Source: Coix lacryma-jobi var. lacryma-jobi (Eukaryota; Streptophyta; Magnoliopsida; Poales; Poaceae). Taken from it: a stretch of 64,000 nt of DNA. This document shows, in pieces, positions 53,478-63,919 of this stretch (the stretch's first letter is position 1; each line of letters opens with the position of its first letter). Below the pieces are notes generated by a model. The model was not told the DNA's origin. It did not search any database and worked only from the letters and a program-made list of their open reading frames with translations. The stretch spans positions 79,815,135 to 79,879,134 of the forward strand of contig CM019826.1 of the NCBI GenBank assembly GCA_009763385.1. Reading direction: 5' to 3'. A program made the translations under genes and the position numbers.

Positions 53478-54279
53478 TGTTGGCACAAATTGCGTCGCAC
53501 CGTGCCTCACACACAGCAAGCCGAAAAGCGTGGCTTCAATCGGGTGCCCGGACGGTTTGAAATCCGGAGACGTGCCAGTCGGTTTGACCTGAAAGCCAAC
53601 AAGGGATAAAACTGTGAGAATAAAAACTGGAACGTGCCGTGTGAGACCAGACAGTTCCATATTTATGGCTCTGAAGCCACTCACAATGACATATAGCTAT
53701 AGAAGCTATCTATCGACAAGTTTTAAAGATCATTCAGCTAACTCCAAACACAAGCACATGTAAACAATTGGTTGCCGAATGCACATTCGTAAAAAGACAT
53801 GCTTGAACAAGAGATAGATTATAAAATAACGTATAACCAAGCTCGGCAAACCAGCCGAATTGGGGTCCATGAAGAAGGAACATGCAAATAAAAAATGATT
53901 AAACTAATCTAAACCCTGCATCTGTCACACGATACCTAGTTTTATCAAAGCCTAAGCATGATTGACATGTATGAACCCGCAACACGTAACAATCTAGATT
54001 AGAAATTAATTCGGCCATCATGGTTATTCAATTACCGGAAGAAACAAGTTAAAACTTGCAAAGCAAGGCCGAACAAAGTCAATCTAGATTGGGAAAAAGA
54101 GTGTTGTAAAACTTAATTAAATAAATCATGCAACACAAGGTAACTTAATGAATCTACTAGATCTTGCCAAATCTAATAGAGCCGATAACTATCTCGCTTT
54201 TGCTAAACGTATCAATAAACGCCTGCCACACAGTATTCACTCATAAGCAAAGCACAAGCAAAGACTTCCTGATCATTAA
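53478..54279 (-). repeat. Element G 5' LTR, inner (R/U5) part
   Basis: About 0.8 kb of minus-strand LTR matching, in reverse, 54920-55861. It keeps the acceptor-like GTTGGCTTTCAG (near 53590) and a degenerate loop word (GGTATCGTGTGACAGAT near 53920). Its upper edge near 54279 is where the inverted block begins; the exact base is uncertain. Confidence 0.6.
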
Positions 54280-54299
54280 CACCAGAATTTTAGAATAAA

Positions 54300-54326
54300 A
54301 TATTTATCCCAAAATTAGGGGGCATG
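54300..54326 (+). promoter_or_regulatory. Polypurine tract before the plus-oriented G-family LTR
   Basis: ATTAGGGGGCATG directly before TGTTAACACC, the arrangement expected at the 3' end of a plus-oriented element. No such element body lies to the left, so this is a fragment. Confidence 0.55.
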
Positions 54327-54620
54327 TGTTAACACCAGATTTTCGCACGCATAAGGATATGACAGATGGATCCAGTCAGCAGAGGAGACAGATTCGGCAA
54401 ATGATCGGCAGCTGTTTGGTCCTCTGAGTTTCGGTAACTGTCTATGCGGTCGGCTATTTCGCGAGGCCATGGTTCCATTCGGAAAAAGAGTATTGTGAGT
54501 GAAGCCGGCTTGTACGAGAAGACACAGGGTGATGGGAGGCACCAAATAATGTAGGGTTTATATCTTTCCATATTTCATTGTAAAGTCGTAAACGTCTAGG
54601 ACTTGTGTTTTCGTCCAGGG

Positions 54621-54628
54621 TATAAATA
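54621..54628 (+). promoter_or_regulatory. TATA box of the plus-oriented G-family LTR
   Basis: TATAAATA at 295 bp from the LTR start. The reversed copy is near 55878-55885. The broken minus LTR ends about 16 bases after its own TATA box. Confidence 0.6.
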
Positions 54629-54752
54629 TAAGCCCTCGACCATTGTAAAATTGTTCACAACCACATCAATACAACCGGCCCCGTGCCATCTTCGAGTCCT
54701 TATAGTCATGCCATCGAGTTCTTCATGAGGAATCGTCGATCCGTCGACCTCC

Positions 54753-55747
54753 GTAAGTACCGGCAACCTTGTTATCATGTCTAGTATCATGCGGTGGATT
54801 TAGATATGATGCAAGTAGTCTCATATGTTAAGCTTAGTATCGTGCGGCGGATTTAAGCTTATGACGGGAAGTTTTTACCTATGACTTGTATCGTGCGGCG
54901 GATTGAGTCATGAGTAAAAATAGTTATCGGGTCTGTTAGATTTGGCAGATCTAATAGATTCATTAAGTTATCACGTGTTATATGTTTTATTTATTTAATT
55001 CGTACAACACTTTTTGCCCAATCTAGATTGATCTTCGTTCGGCCTTGTTGCATGAGTTTGCTTGTGCTTTGCTAATTATAAGATCATGATGGCCGAACCA
55101 ACTTTCAATCTAGATTGTTACATGTTGCGGGTTCATGCATGCCGATCAAGTTTAGGCTTTGATAAAGCTGGGTGCCGTGCGGCAGGTACAGGTTTTAGAT
55201 TAGTTTAATCATGCTTTGCTTGTGTGTTTCTTCTTCGTGGATCCCAGTTCGGCTAGTTTGCCGATTAAGGTTAAGCTTACATGAGTAATGAGCATGTACA
55301 GATCTGTTCAGATGTATTTTTGCTTTTAGCTTCTTATAATTAGATCGTATCGTGCGGTGGATTAATCTAATTATAAGGAGTGGTGTAGATTTATAGCAAG
55401 TGGTATCATGCGGTGGATTAGCTTTGCTTGAGTTTATGCCTGACGGGTTTATGAAAGCTGGACGTGCGGCAGACTAGCTGGATTTGCCTATGAATATGTT
55501 ATCTGAATAGATTTGTATTTACAAGTTACCTCTTTTATTCTTTTGTCACGTATGTATTCGGCATTCGACATGTTTACATGCTTTCTCTTTATACTTGCCG
55601 AATGACATCTTAAACCTGTTTCGACAAACAACTTCTATAGCTGTGTGCCGTCGTGATTGGCTTCCAAAGCTGTACATATGGAACTGTCTGGTTTTTACCC
55701 AGCATGTTCCAAGGTATTCTCATATTTTATCCCTTGTTGGTTTTCAG
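54753..55747 (+). other. Possible leader intron in the G-family LTR
   Basis: The donor CC|GTAAGT matches the consensus. The acceptor TTATCCCTTGTTGGTTTTCAG|GT is pyrimidine-rich and is conserved in the minus copy near 53580-53600. Splicing would remove the hairpin array from the RNA. This is an inference from splice-site consensus only. Confidence 0.4.
54774..55428 (+). repeat. Hairpins presenting one conserved 17-nt loop
   Basis: The loop GTATCRTGCGGYGGATT occurs at 54784-54800, 54837-54853, 54888-54904, 55347-55363 and 55403-55419. Its flanks pair each time with unrelated sequence: 10 bp (54774-54783 with 54801-54810, one G-U), 8 bp TAAGCTTA, 7 bp ATGACTT/GAGTCAT, 13 bp perfect (55333-55345 with 55365-55377), and 6 bp with a bulge. 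A sixth degenerate copy is near 55456-55479. Confidence 0.85.
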
Positions 55748-55861
55748 GTCAAACTGACTGGCACGTCTCCAGGTTCGATACACCTCGGGCTCCCGATTGA
55801 AGCTAGCCTCGTTCGGCTTGCTGTGTGTTCTTGACGCGAGGCGTCACGTTTTGCGTCAACA

Positions 55862-56187
55862 CAAGGGTTTACATTTATACCCTGGGCGAAAAACGAGTCC
55901 TAGAAGATTACGATTTACACAATAAAACTTGGAAAATACGAGCCCTATTCCTATTTTCCTTTTGGTGTCCTCCATTGTCACGCGTCTTCTCGTGCACGTC
56001 GGCTCCACTTGCCATATTTGCTTCCCGAATAGAATCAACGCCTTGCAAGATAGCCGACCGCACAGGCACTTGCCGAAACTCCTAGATTTAACTGACCTTG
56101 GTCATCTGCCGAATGCATCATACGACCATCTCTCGCATACTGGCCCATCTGTCATTTCCTCGTGCGTGCGAAAATCTAGTGTTAACA
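55862..56187 (-). repeat. Element G 5' LTR, outer (U3) part
   Basis: The minus strand starts TGTTAACACTAG at 56187 and runs through the TATA box to 55862, where the plus-oriented LTR interrupts it. The next bases to the right (GGGGG) belong to the B LTR. Confidence 0.7.
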
Positions 56188-58331
56188 GGGGGGTGAATAG
56201 CCTAATTAAAAATCTACAAAATAACTTAGGCAAACACTATTAGTATAACAAATGGAGAAGCTTTTGCTCTTGCCTAATAGTGTGTTGCAAGCCACCTATC
56301 CAACAATTCTACCTAATATAACTTTGGCACACAAGCAATTAGAGCTAGAAACTAATGCGGAATAAATAAACTAGCTCTGGCACAACTATGATCAAGATGG
56401 TCTAAGATAAACAAGTGTGTGCAAAAGATGAACTTTGTAAACTAATCACAACTAGTAACACAAGGAATATGACAAAGGATCTATGATAAGTAATAGTATC
56501 TACACAAATGAAATAGCTCAAGGTAAATACACAAAGTAAATGAGCTAGATAGAGGTGGTTTCACCGAGCCTTCGGGATCGCCCAGTAGAGACCCAATCAC
56601 CGGTGAAATCCACTCGTGAAGCCAATCACCAAGAAGAATGCACAATCACAATAACAACACGGGACACCAAGATTTATCCCGAGGTTCACGTGCTTGCCGG
56701 CACGCTACTCCCCGTTGTGTCGACCAACACTAGGTGACCCGGTGGCTAATCGGCACAAAGCCAAGCTCACAAAGAGCGCCACAAGAATCTACCGCTAGTG
56801 AGGTAGCTTAATGACACGAGCAATCCACTAAGGATTCCTCTTGCCGCTCCGGCTAGGTGAGGCTCCAAAAACCCATCACAATCACGATCGGTGGTGGCCA
56901 AGAACAATCACCAATCTTGCCAACAACACCACAACGCCTCCAAGCCGTCTAGGCACCGGCAAATGCCAAGAGAAACAAGAAACTCAAAGCCGATGCGAAG
57001 AACTAGTGCCACTAGATTGAACTCTTTCAAATCACCGCACTAGATCACTCAATCTCACTTGGGTTAATCAAATCAACTTGGGAGATGAGTTGGGAGGCTT
57101 GCCAAAGCTCACTAGAATGCTTAGGAATCAAAATGTGCAAGAGAGAAACCTAGTGAGCCAGCCTAGCCCCTTAAATAGGCCACTTAAGTCGGCCTAGCTG
57201 TTGGGCCAGAATTGGGGGCATCGGACGCGCTGATGCTTGACCATCGGACGCTGCCCCAGCGTCTAATGTTCCAGATCGAGCCACATGTCCCCCTGATATG
57301 AATTAAGTCCGTCAGATCCCAACGGTCATATCCCTTCGCGCCATGGTTAAAGTGACATCGGACGTGCCGATGCCAGGCATCGGACTCTCCGATGCCACTG
57401 CTCAAATTAGCTCATTTATGTGCCACATCGGACGCTCCGGCACCCTCACATTGGACGCTCAACCCCTATGTCTGATGACCATGTAGAGAGGTTCCAGAGA
57501 GGGCCAAAACACATCGGATGCGTCCGATGGATCTGCATCGGACGCAGGCCAGCGTCCGATGCTCCCTGGAAAACAAACTCATGCCACATCATCATCATCG
57601 GACTCTGCAACAGTGTTTCCTCAGCGTCCGTTGCCAGCGTCCGATGCTCCTTCAACTTCTGACAGAAACTAGGGTTAACCATCGGACGCTCAGCCCAGCG
57701 TCCGATGCTCCTCGGACCAGCGTCCGATGCTCCTCGAGCACAACATTTGATTTCCGAAAACCGCTGAATCCTGCCTCGCAAGCTCGGCAGCAGGGAGAAG
57801 AAATATATACTAATTTCTCCCACTTCTCCACAACTCCTTAATGCCTCCTTAACCCAAAAGTGCCAACACCACCAAGTGTATATCATCATATGCAAGTGTG
57901 TTAGCGTTTTGCAAAGCATTTTCCAAGGGGTTTAGTTAGTCACTCACTAGGTTTATAGCATCGATATGTTAGAGAACACCTAGTGGCACTTGAACATCGC
58001 ATAAGCCGTGAATTGTCTCCTCTTAATAGTACGGCTATGTATCCTAAATGTGATCACACTCACTAAGTGTCTTGATCACTAAAACAAAGAGCCCTATAGG
58101 CTATACCTTTGCCTTTGGGCCTCTTTGCTCCATCTCCTTTCTTCTTCTTACGATTCACCAAAGGTAGAGCACTTGATCACCTTGGCCATCTCCATCCTCC
58201 ATGGTTGCCACCTTGCTAGCTCCACCACTTGGCTTGGTCCCAATCTTTTCTTATAAGCTACACACATGCTTAGCAATAGGATTAGACAAAATAGGTTTCA
58301 TCAATTAATCAAAACCAAACTAGGGCTTTCA
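56188..58331 (-). repeat. 3' LTR of Copia B
   Basis: About 2.14 kb. It starts on the minus strand at 58331 with TGAAAGCCCTAG; its terminal bases beyond the G-run are interrupted by G at 56188. A TATA-like TATTTAA is at 57171-57177 on the minus strand. The CATCGGACGC module lies at 57218-57730, upstream of it. Polypurine tract (minus AAAGGGGGAGAT) at 58332-58343. Confidence 0.82.
57218..57730. repeat. CATCGGACGC palindromic module in the Copia B LTR
   Basis: About fifteen copies of CATCGGACGC-like words in both directions, several forming perfect hairpins (for example 57536-57561). The same word builds the leader module of C. The 73 bp at 57489-57561 align without gaps to 43131-43203 in C. 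Confidence 0.85.
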
Positions 58332-59231
58332 ATCTCCCCCTTTTTGGTAATTGATGACAACCTATACAAATATATGTGATTTAAATTTGAGTAACCACAT
58401 TGATAGTATTGGCTCCACCTACATATGTGCTATAGAGTTTGGTTCTAAATTTGGCACATATGTATGGATATTAATTATGGGTGAGCAATATTATCAATGA
58501 TGATGATAAGGTATAAGAATGGACCTTTGAAGCGTGATACTAATCGGAGTGCATATGTTATACCATCCTTAGCACCATTTGTCACTATACATACATCAAA
58601 ACTCAAGAACCCCGTGAGATCAACATTATAAAAGGGGCTCTTGAACCACTTGACAAACACATATGTCTAGTTACGTTCTTATACATGCTAGTGAATCAAT
58701 TCATCAATCATGTCCTATCACTAGCATTCACCATATAAGCATGATTATCAAAACAAATAGCTTATGTAATGCAGTCAATCATATGAATACATGTGAATAT
58801 GCACATTTCAAATGCAACAATCATGTTTATGAGCTTGCTCCCCCTATTTGTATGCTCCAATCCCACTTGAAGGTTTACTTAGCATGTCTCTTTTATCTTT
58901 GTAGCAATCTAGCATTTTCTCCCCCTTTGTCAACAATTTCCACAAAGGAGACAATCTTTTCATCATGAGATTCATATGTGGGGATCAAACTAAGTCAAGT
59001 TATGGCTCAATCTAGCTCATGAGCATAGGATATTTAACACAGTTTGCTCTAGAGTAAGCTTCTTCACACATCTTACAATGGTTATCTTACTCACGTTGGT
59101 TAAACACCCATTGCTCACTTACTAGACCAAACACTAGATTTACAAGCTCACAAACAAGTTATATGCTACCACTAGATCAAGTCAAACATAGAAGCAATAG
59201 TGGTACCATATATACTTCAAATTCATTTTAT
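58332..59231 (-). other. Copia B 3' non-coding region
   Basis: No gene. It starts with the polypurine tract and contains further GGGGGAG-like tracts near 58838 and 58920. Otherwise AT-rich, nothing recognisable. Confidence 0.6.
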
Positions 59232-61965
59232 TTACCATGAATGAGCCTGAATAAGCAATGTGATGGCTATATGAACTAAAACACAACCTAATAAGAATGA
59301 ATGCACATGCCAAACAATTTCACCTTTGCTTTTCTTGGAGGAGAGGCATGTCATAAGTGGGGGTGCATTCAACTCATGTTGGAGAAGTCTAGGATATTCA
59401 TCTAGTGGCTTGGTGAAGATATCGGCAAGTTGATCATCGGTGCCCACAATTTAAATAGATATATGTTTCTTTGCTTGATCGTCTCTAATGAAGTGATGCC
59501 TTATATCAATGTGCTTTGTCCTTGAGTGTTGAACCGGGTTGGTGGCTATTTTGACGTCGCTCTCATTATCACATAACAATGGGACTTGTCCAAACTTGAC
59601 TCCATAATCTTGCAATGTTGCTTTCATCCATAGCAATTGTGCACAACAACTACCTGCGGATATGTATTCGGCTTCGGCGGTAGAGAGTGCAGCACTATTT
59701 TCTTCTTTGATGACCATGAGACAAGTGATCTTCCAAGCAATTGACAAGTGCCCGACGTGCTCTTTCTATCCACCTTGCATCCCGCATCATCGGAATCCGA
59801 GTATCCAATCAATTCAAATTGAGAGCCCTTGGGATACCATAGTCCAACATTAGGAGTGTGCTTCAAATATCTCAGTATTCTTTTGGTTGCCTTCAAATGA
59901 CTTTCTCTTGGTGAAGCTTGGAACCTTGCACACATGCACACACTAAACATGACATCCAGCCTTGATGCGGTTACATAGAGTAGGCTTCCAATCATTGACC
60001 GATATAGCTTTTGATCCACCATGTCACCACTAGAGTCACTATCCAAATGTCCATTTGTGCCCATTGGAGTGGTTATTGCTTTCGCTTCATCTAACCCGAA
60101 CTTCTTGAGCATGTCCTTGATGTACTTGCCTTGACTAACAAATGTGCCTTTCTTCATTTGCTTGATTTGTAGACCAAGGAAGTAACTAAGCTCTCCAATC
60201 ATAGACATCTCAAACTCCTTAGCCATCATCTCTCCAAACTCTTCACAAAAATCTTGGCTGGTTGATCCAAAGATAATGTCATCCACATATATTTGCAACA
60301 CAAACAAGTCACTTCCAATCTTCTTGGTGAAGAGAGTGGTGTCAACCTTCCCAATTTTGAATCCTTTGGCTAACAAGAAATCTCACAATCTTTCATACCA
60401 TGCTCTTGGTGCTTTTTTCCATCCATAAAGTGCCTTCTTGAGCTTGTACACATGGTTGGGCTTCTTCAAATCTTCAAATCCGGGAGGTTGCTCAACATAC
60501 ACTAGCTCATTGATGAATCCATTGAGAAAAGCACTCCTGACATCCATTTGATAAAACTTGATGTTGTGAGAACAAGCATATGCAAGTAGAATTCTAATGG
60601 CCTCCAATCTAGCAACCGGTGCATAGGTTTCTCCAAAGTCAATGCCTTCCATTTGAGTGTATCCTTGTGCAACCAATCTTTCTTTGTTCCTTACAACAAT
60701 GCCATCTTCATCTTTCTTGTTTCGGAAGACCCATCTTGTACCAATAACATTTGTGTTCTTTGGTCATTCCACTAACTCCCAAACATCATTGCAGGTGAAG
60801 TTGTTCAACTCTTCATGCATTGCATTCACCCAATCAACATCCATCAAAGCCTCATCAATCTTGGTTGGCTCAATAGATGATACAAATGAGTAGTGTTCAC
60901 AAAATGATGCCAATCTTGATCTTGTTTGCACACCACTTCTTATGTCACCAACAATTTGATATAAAGGATGATCTCTTGGAGTGTGTGTTGGTTGGAGCAC
61001 TTGTTCCGGTTGAGCACTTGCACTAGCATTTTGTTGATCTTGAGAACCACTAGAGCTTGCAATATCATTGTCATGCATGGTTGGAGGAGAGAGCACCTGA
61101 TCTTTGTCATCTTTGATGTCAATCACTTGCTTTGGCCTAATATCACCAATGTCCATGTTCTTCAAGGCTTCCACCAATTGTGTTCCTCTCACATCATTTA
61201 GGTTGTCTTGTTCTTCATGTGAGCCATTGGTCTCATCAAACTCAAGATCATGGACTTCTTCAACTATTCTTGATGTGTTGTTCCACACTCTATATGCCTT
61301 GCTTGTAGTGGAGTAACCAAGTAGGAACCCTTCATCACACATCTTTTCAAACTTGTCAAGTCTTGTGCCTTTCTTCAATATGTAGCACTTGCACCCAAAG
61401 ACCCGGAAATAAGAAATGTTGGGCTTCCTATCATTGAGGAGCTCATATGGTGTCTTCTTCAATAGAGGGTGACAATAGAGCCGGTTGCTATAGTAGCATG
61501 TCTTGTCGATTGCTTCGGCCCAAAAAGAATCACTCACATTGTATTCACTAAGCATGGATCTTGACATATCAATGAGTGTCATATTCTTCCTGTCAACTAT
61601 CCCATTGGATTGAGGTGTATACTTGGCCGAGAATTGATGTTTGATTCCAAACTCATCACAAAGCTCGTCAACTCTTGTGTTTCTAAACTAACTTCCATTG
61701 TCACTTCTCACTTTCTTGATTCTTCTATCAAACTCATTTTGGCTTCTCTTGACAAAGATTTTGAATATGCCAAACACTTCACTCTAGTCAATGAGAAAGA
61801 AGACCCATGTGTATCTAGTATAGTCATCCACTATCACAAAGCCATACTTGTTTCCCCCAATACTTGCATATGTAGTTGGTCCAAACAAGTCCATGTGCAA
61901 CAACTCAAGTGCATGTGTAGTGCTCATCATTCCTTTGTTGGGATGAGTGTTTCCAACTTGCTTTC
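59232..61965 (-). pseudogene. pol: Copia B Pol remnant (integrase core, RT, RNase H)
   Basis: Minus-strand order: KQVGN end of the integrase zinc domain, core with HMDLFGP, SDNGS and NGIVDRKN, the RT with QMDVRSAFLNG and YVDDIIFG, and RNase H with STAEAEY, LLCDNESD and LADIFTKPLDE. In-frame stops lie at 61784-61786, 61688-61690, 60764-60766, 60383-60385 and 59451-59453, and a frameshift near 59700. The catalytic E of integrase appears as D (VDRKN). The protein is unusable. The upstream half lies beyond element I. Confidence 0.9.
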
Positions 61966-63919
61966 TGTTGGTAGTTCTTAGCTTCACTAAAGATAGAGCT
62001 AGGCAACTATCCCCGATAACGGACCAGAAATGCTTGTTGACACTAGCCAACGTCGTTACTAGGAGCAGACTATGGAATCTATTCTAGGCAACGGTGTTAG
62101 AAGTGCTTGAAGCAAGTCCGGTCACTATACCTAAAGGAGTGAAGCTAAAGCAGCTATCTACTAATGCCAAGCGGGGTTGTCAATCCTGACACTAGTAGGA
62201 GCTAGCTAGAGAGATTGCAATCTACCAAGAGGAGATTCGGCAAGCGCATAGAACTATCGTAGTAACACTTAACCTGGGCTTACCAGGTGTCGATTTATTT
62301 GATCCCAAGGAAAGGCTAGGGTGGTGTATGAGTCGAGTCAAGGAAGGGATGAGAGTTGAAGAAAAGAGAAAAGAGAAAAGGGGAGAAGGGAAGAGAGGGG
62401 ATGGAAGGCTAGAAAGAATATGTGGGTCGATAGGTAAGGATCAAATGGATGGTAAGGTAAGGTGGATAACTAGATAAATAGATAGAATGTGATAACTAAG
62501 GATAACTAACTACTAACTACTCCTAGATAACTACAATGCAAGATAACTACGAAGCAAGATAGTAACGAAGCAAGGCAGGCAAAAGTCAATAAAGCAACTA
62601 AGTTGAGTATAGTTTTATTCCTATCTTGTCAAGAATCGAGGTGTACTAGCCTTTACCACTTACTTAGGTTGAACGCTAGCACAACGAGCCTTACTGTTAA
62701 ACTGGGCCAACTACGTGGTGGAATTCAAGGCGCATAGGGCTGTCACCACCTGCTTCCTACCACAGCTATCCGGGGGTCCAGCCGTATCTGAAGGTAAGTC
62801 TATAACTAAGCACCACGCTTAACTATATTCTAACTATCTCTATCTTAGCTTCGAATAGAGACACCCTTGCGGACGTCAGAGCAAATACTTGACTTAATAA
62901 GATAAATACTAAACTAACTAAGCAACCTATTGGCAAAGATCAAACACTAAGCTCACTAGAGATTAACTACTATGGCTAAGTGAATTGATCTGTAGGATAG
63001 CTAGGCACTCAAGCAATCAATCGAGAATACCACTCAATATTGATAAGTAGAATAAAGTAATACTTGAAATGATGAAATAGAATATAGTAAAGTGCTTGAG
63101 TAACAAGAGCAAAACCTGAACTGGAGATGAAGGAAGACTCTTCCGAGCTCCAGGACCGATCACTCGCACGCGTCTACTCTTGAGCTAAGCCCTGAGCAGC
63201 GCTCCCGCGAGGGCAAAGATGCCTTGCTCTACTAGCTACCTACTTGCCTAAGCTCTCTGAGCTTCTAACCTAACTCTCACTTGCTTCTCTTGCTTTGTGT
63301 ATTGCTTGGTGTGGTATATGAATGAAGTGATGCCTCAGGGGGGTATTTATAGTCTTGAGGAGTGAGGGGGGTACTTATAGGGGGCAGCCAACCGACCTAG
63401 GACTAACCCTAGTGGCGGGCACCAGCCCTAGGTGGCGGCCGCCACCTCCATCACCGTTGGATCCACCGCCATGGCTTCAATGGCATCTAGGAGCTCCAGA
63501 GAGGCGGTTGGTTGGTCGGTTGCATGTCCAAGTAACCGCCATTCGGTCTTGATCCACGCCACTCCATCCTGAGCCATCCGATGCCACTGACCTAGTGACC
63601 AAGGGCCAAGATTTTGCCTTGGGATGGTCACACGGATCAGTGACATGGCAAGGGGGAGAGTTGGGCCTCTCCAAGTGGCGGGCGCAACCTCTGGTTGGCG
63701 GGCGCCACCCCACTCGGGCCCAAATGGGTCCTGGTGAGTGGGCTTGTCTCCTGGTGGGTCCATCCTCCGAATTTGGTCCAAATTCCTGCATTCAAATAAA
63801 ATTCTATAAACATGTGGAATTTGGTTAGTTTGAAACCTATTTGACTACATTTCATGTCTTTTTGGTGAATTTTAGGGTAAAATGTTGAAGGTAAAACATG
63901 TGTTTAAGGACCATCAACA
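61966..63919 (-). repeat. 3' LTR of element I
   Basis: 1,954 bp, on the minus strand TGTTGATGG...CTACCAACA. TATA box (minus TATAAATA) at 63343-63350. Fossil primer-site copies are decayed here, at about 62008-62022 and 62083-62097. GTGGCG...CGCCAC-type palindromes occur near 63410-63450 and 63675-63710. Confidence 0.88.

Larger units (their letters stand above)
54327..55861 (+). repeat. Complete G-family LTR in plus orientation
   Basis: 1,535 bp, TGTTAACACC...GCGTCAACA. TATA box TATAAATA at 54621-54628. A donor GTAAGT at 54753 and an acceptor TTTTCAG at 55741-55747 define a possible 995-bp leader intron. It holds the five-hairpin array. The first 300 bp align, in reverse, with 55862-56187, and the last 900 bp with 53478-54279, so this is the same LTR family as G itself. 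Confidence 0.7.
53207..56187 (-). mobile_element. Tat/Gypsy element G, segment 5 (5' end with inverted LTR inside LTR)
   Basis: On the minus strand the right end (56187) starts TGTTAACACTAG, and the interior side holds the primer site and gag start. Between lies a composite: minus LTR start (56187-55862), a complete plus-oriented LTR with its polypurine tract (about 54280-55861), and the rest of the minus LTR (about 54279-53478). To the right is the G-tract of the B LTR, so G inserted there. Confidence 0.8.
56188..61965 (-). mobile_element. Copia B, old SIRE/Maximus-type element, 3' part
   Basis: Minus-strand 3' LTR (56188-58331, its last bases lost to the G insertion), 3' non-coding region and a decayed pol, cut at 61965 by element I. 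LTR ends and U3 words (CTTAATAGTACGGCTAT, CTAGTGGCACTTGA) match Copia A, so A and B are related families. Its gag and 5' LTR should lie right of I, outside the window. Five stops and a frameshift make it the oldest element here. Confidence 0.85.

Noticed and set aside
54327..56187. DNA transposon with about 44-bp terminal inverted repeats
   Set aside because: The ends are inverted copies, but the similarity runs for 300 bp and contains TATA boxes; with the primer site at 53453 and polypurine tract at 54300, these are two LTRs in opposite directions.
57446..57919. 157-residue ORF across the B LTR module
   Set aside because: Made of repeat words; no homology or start context.
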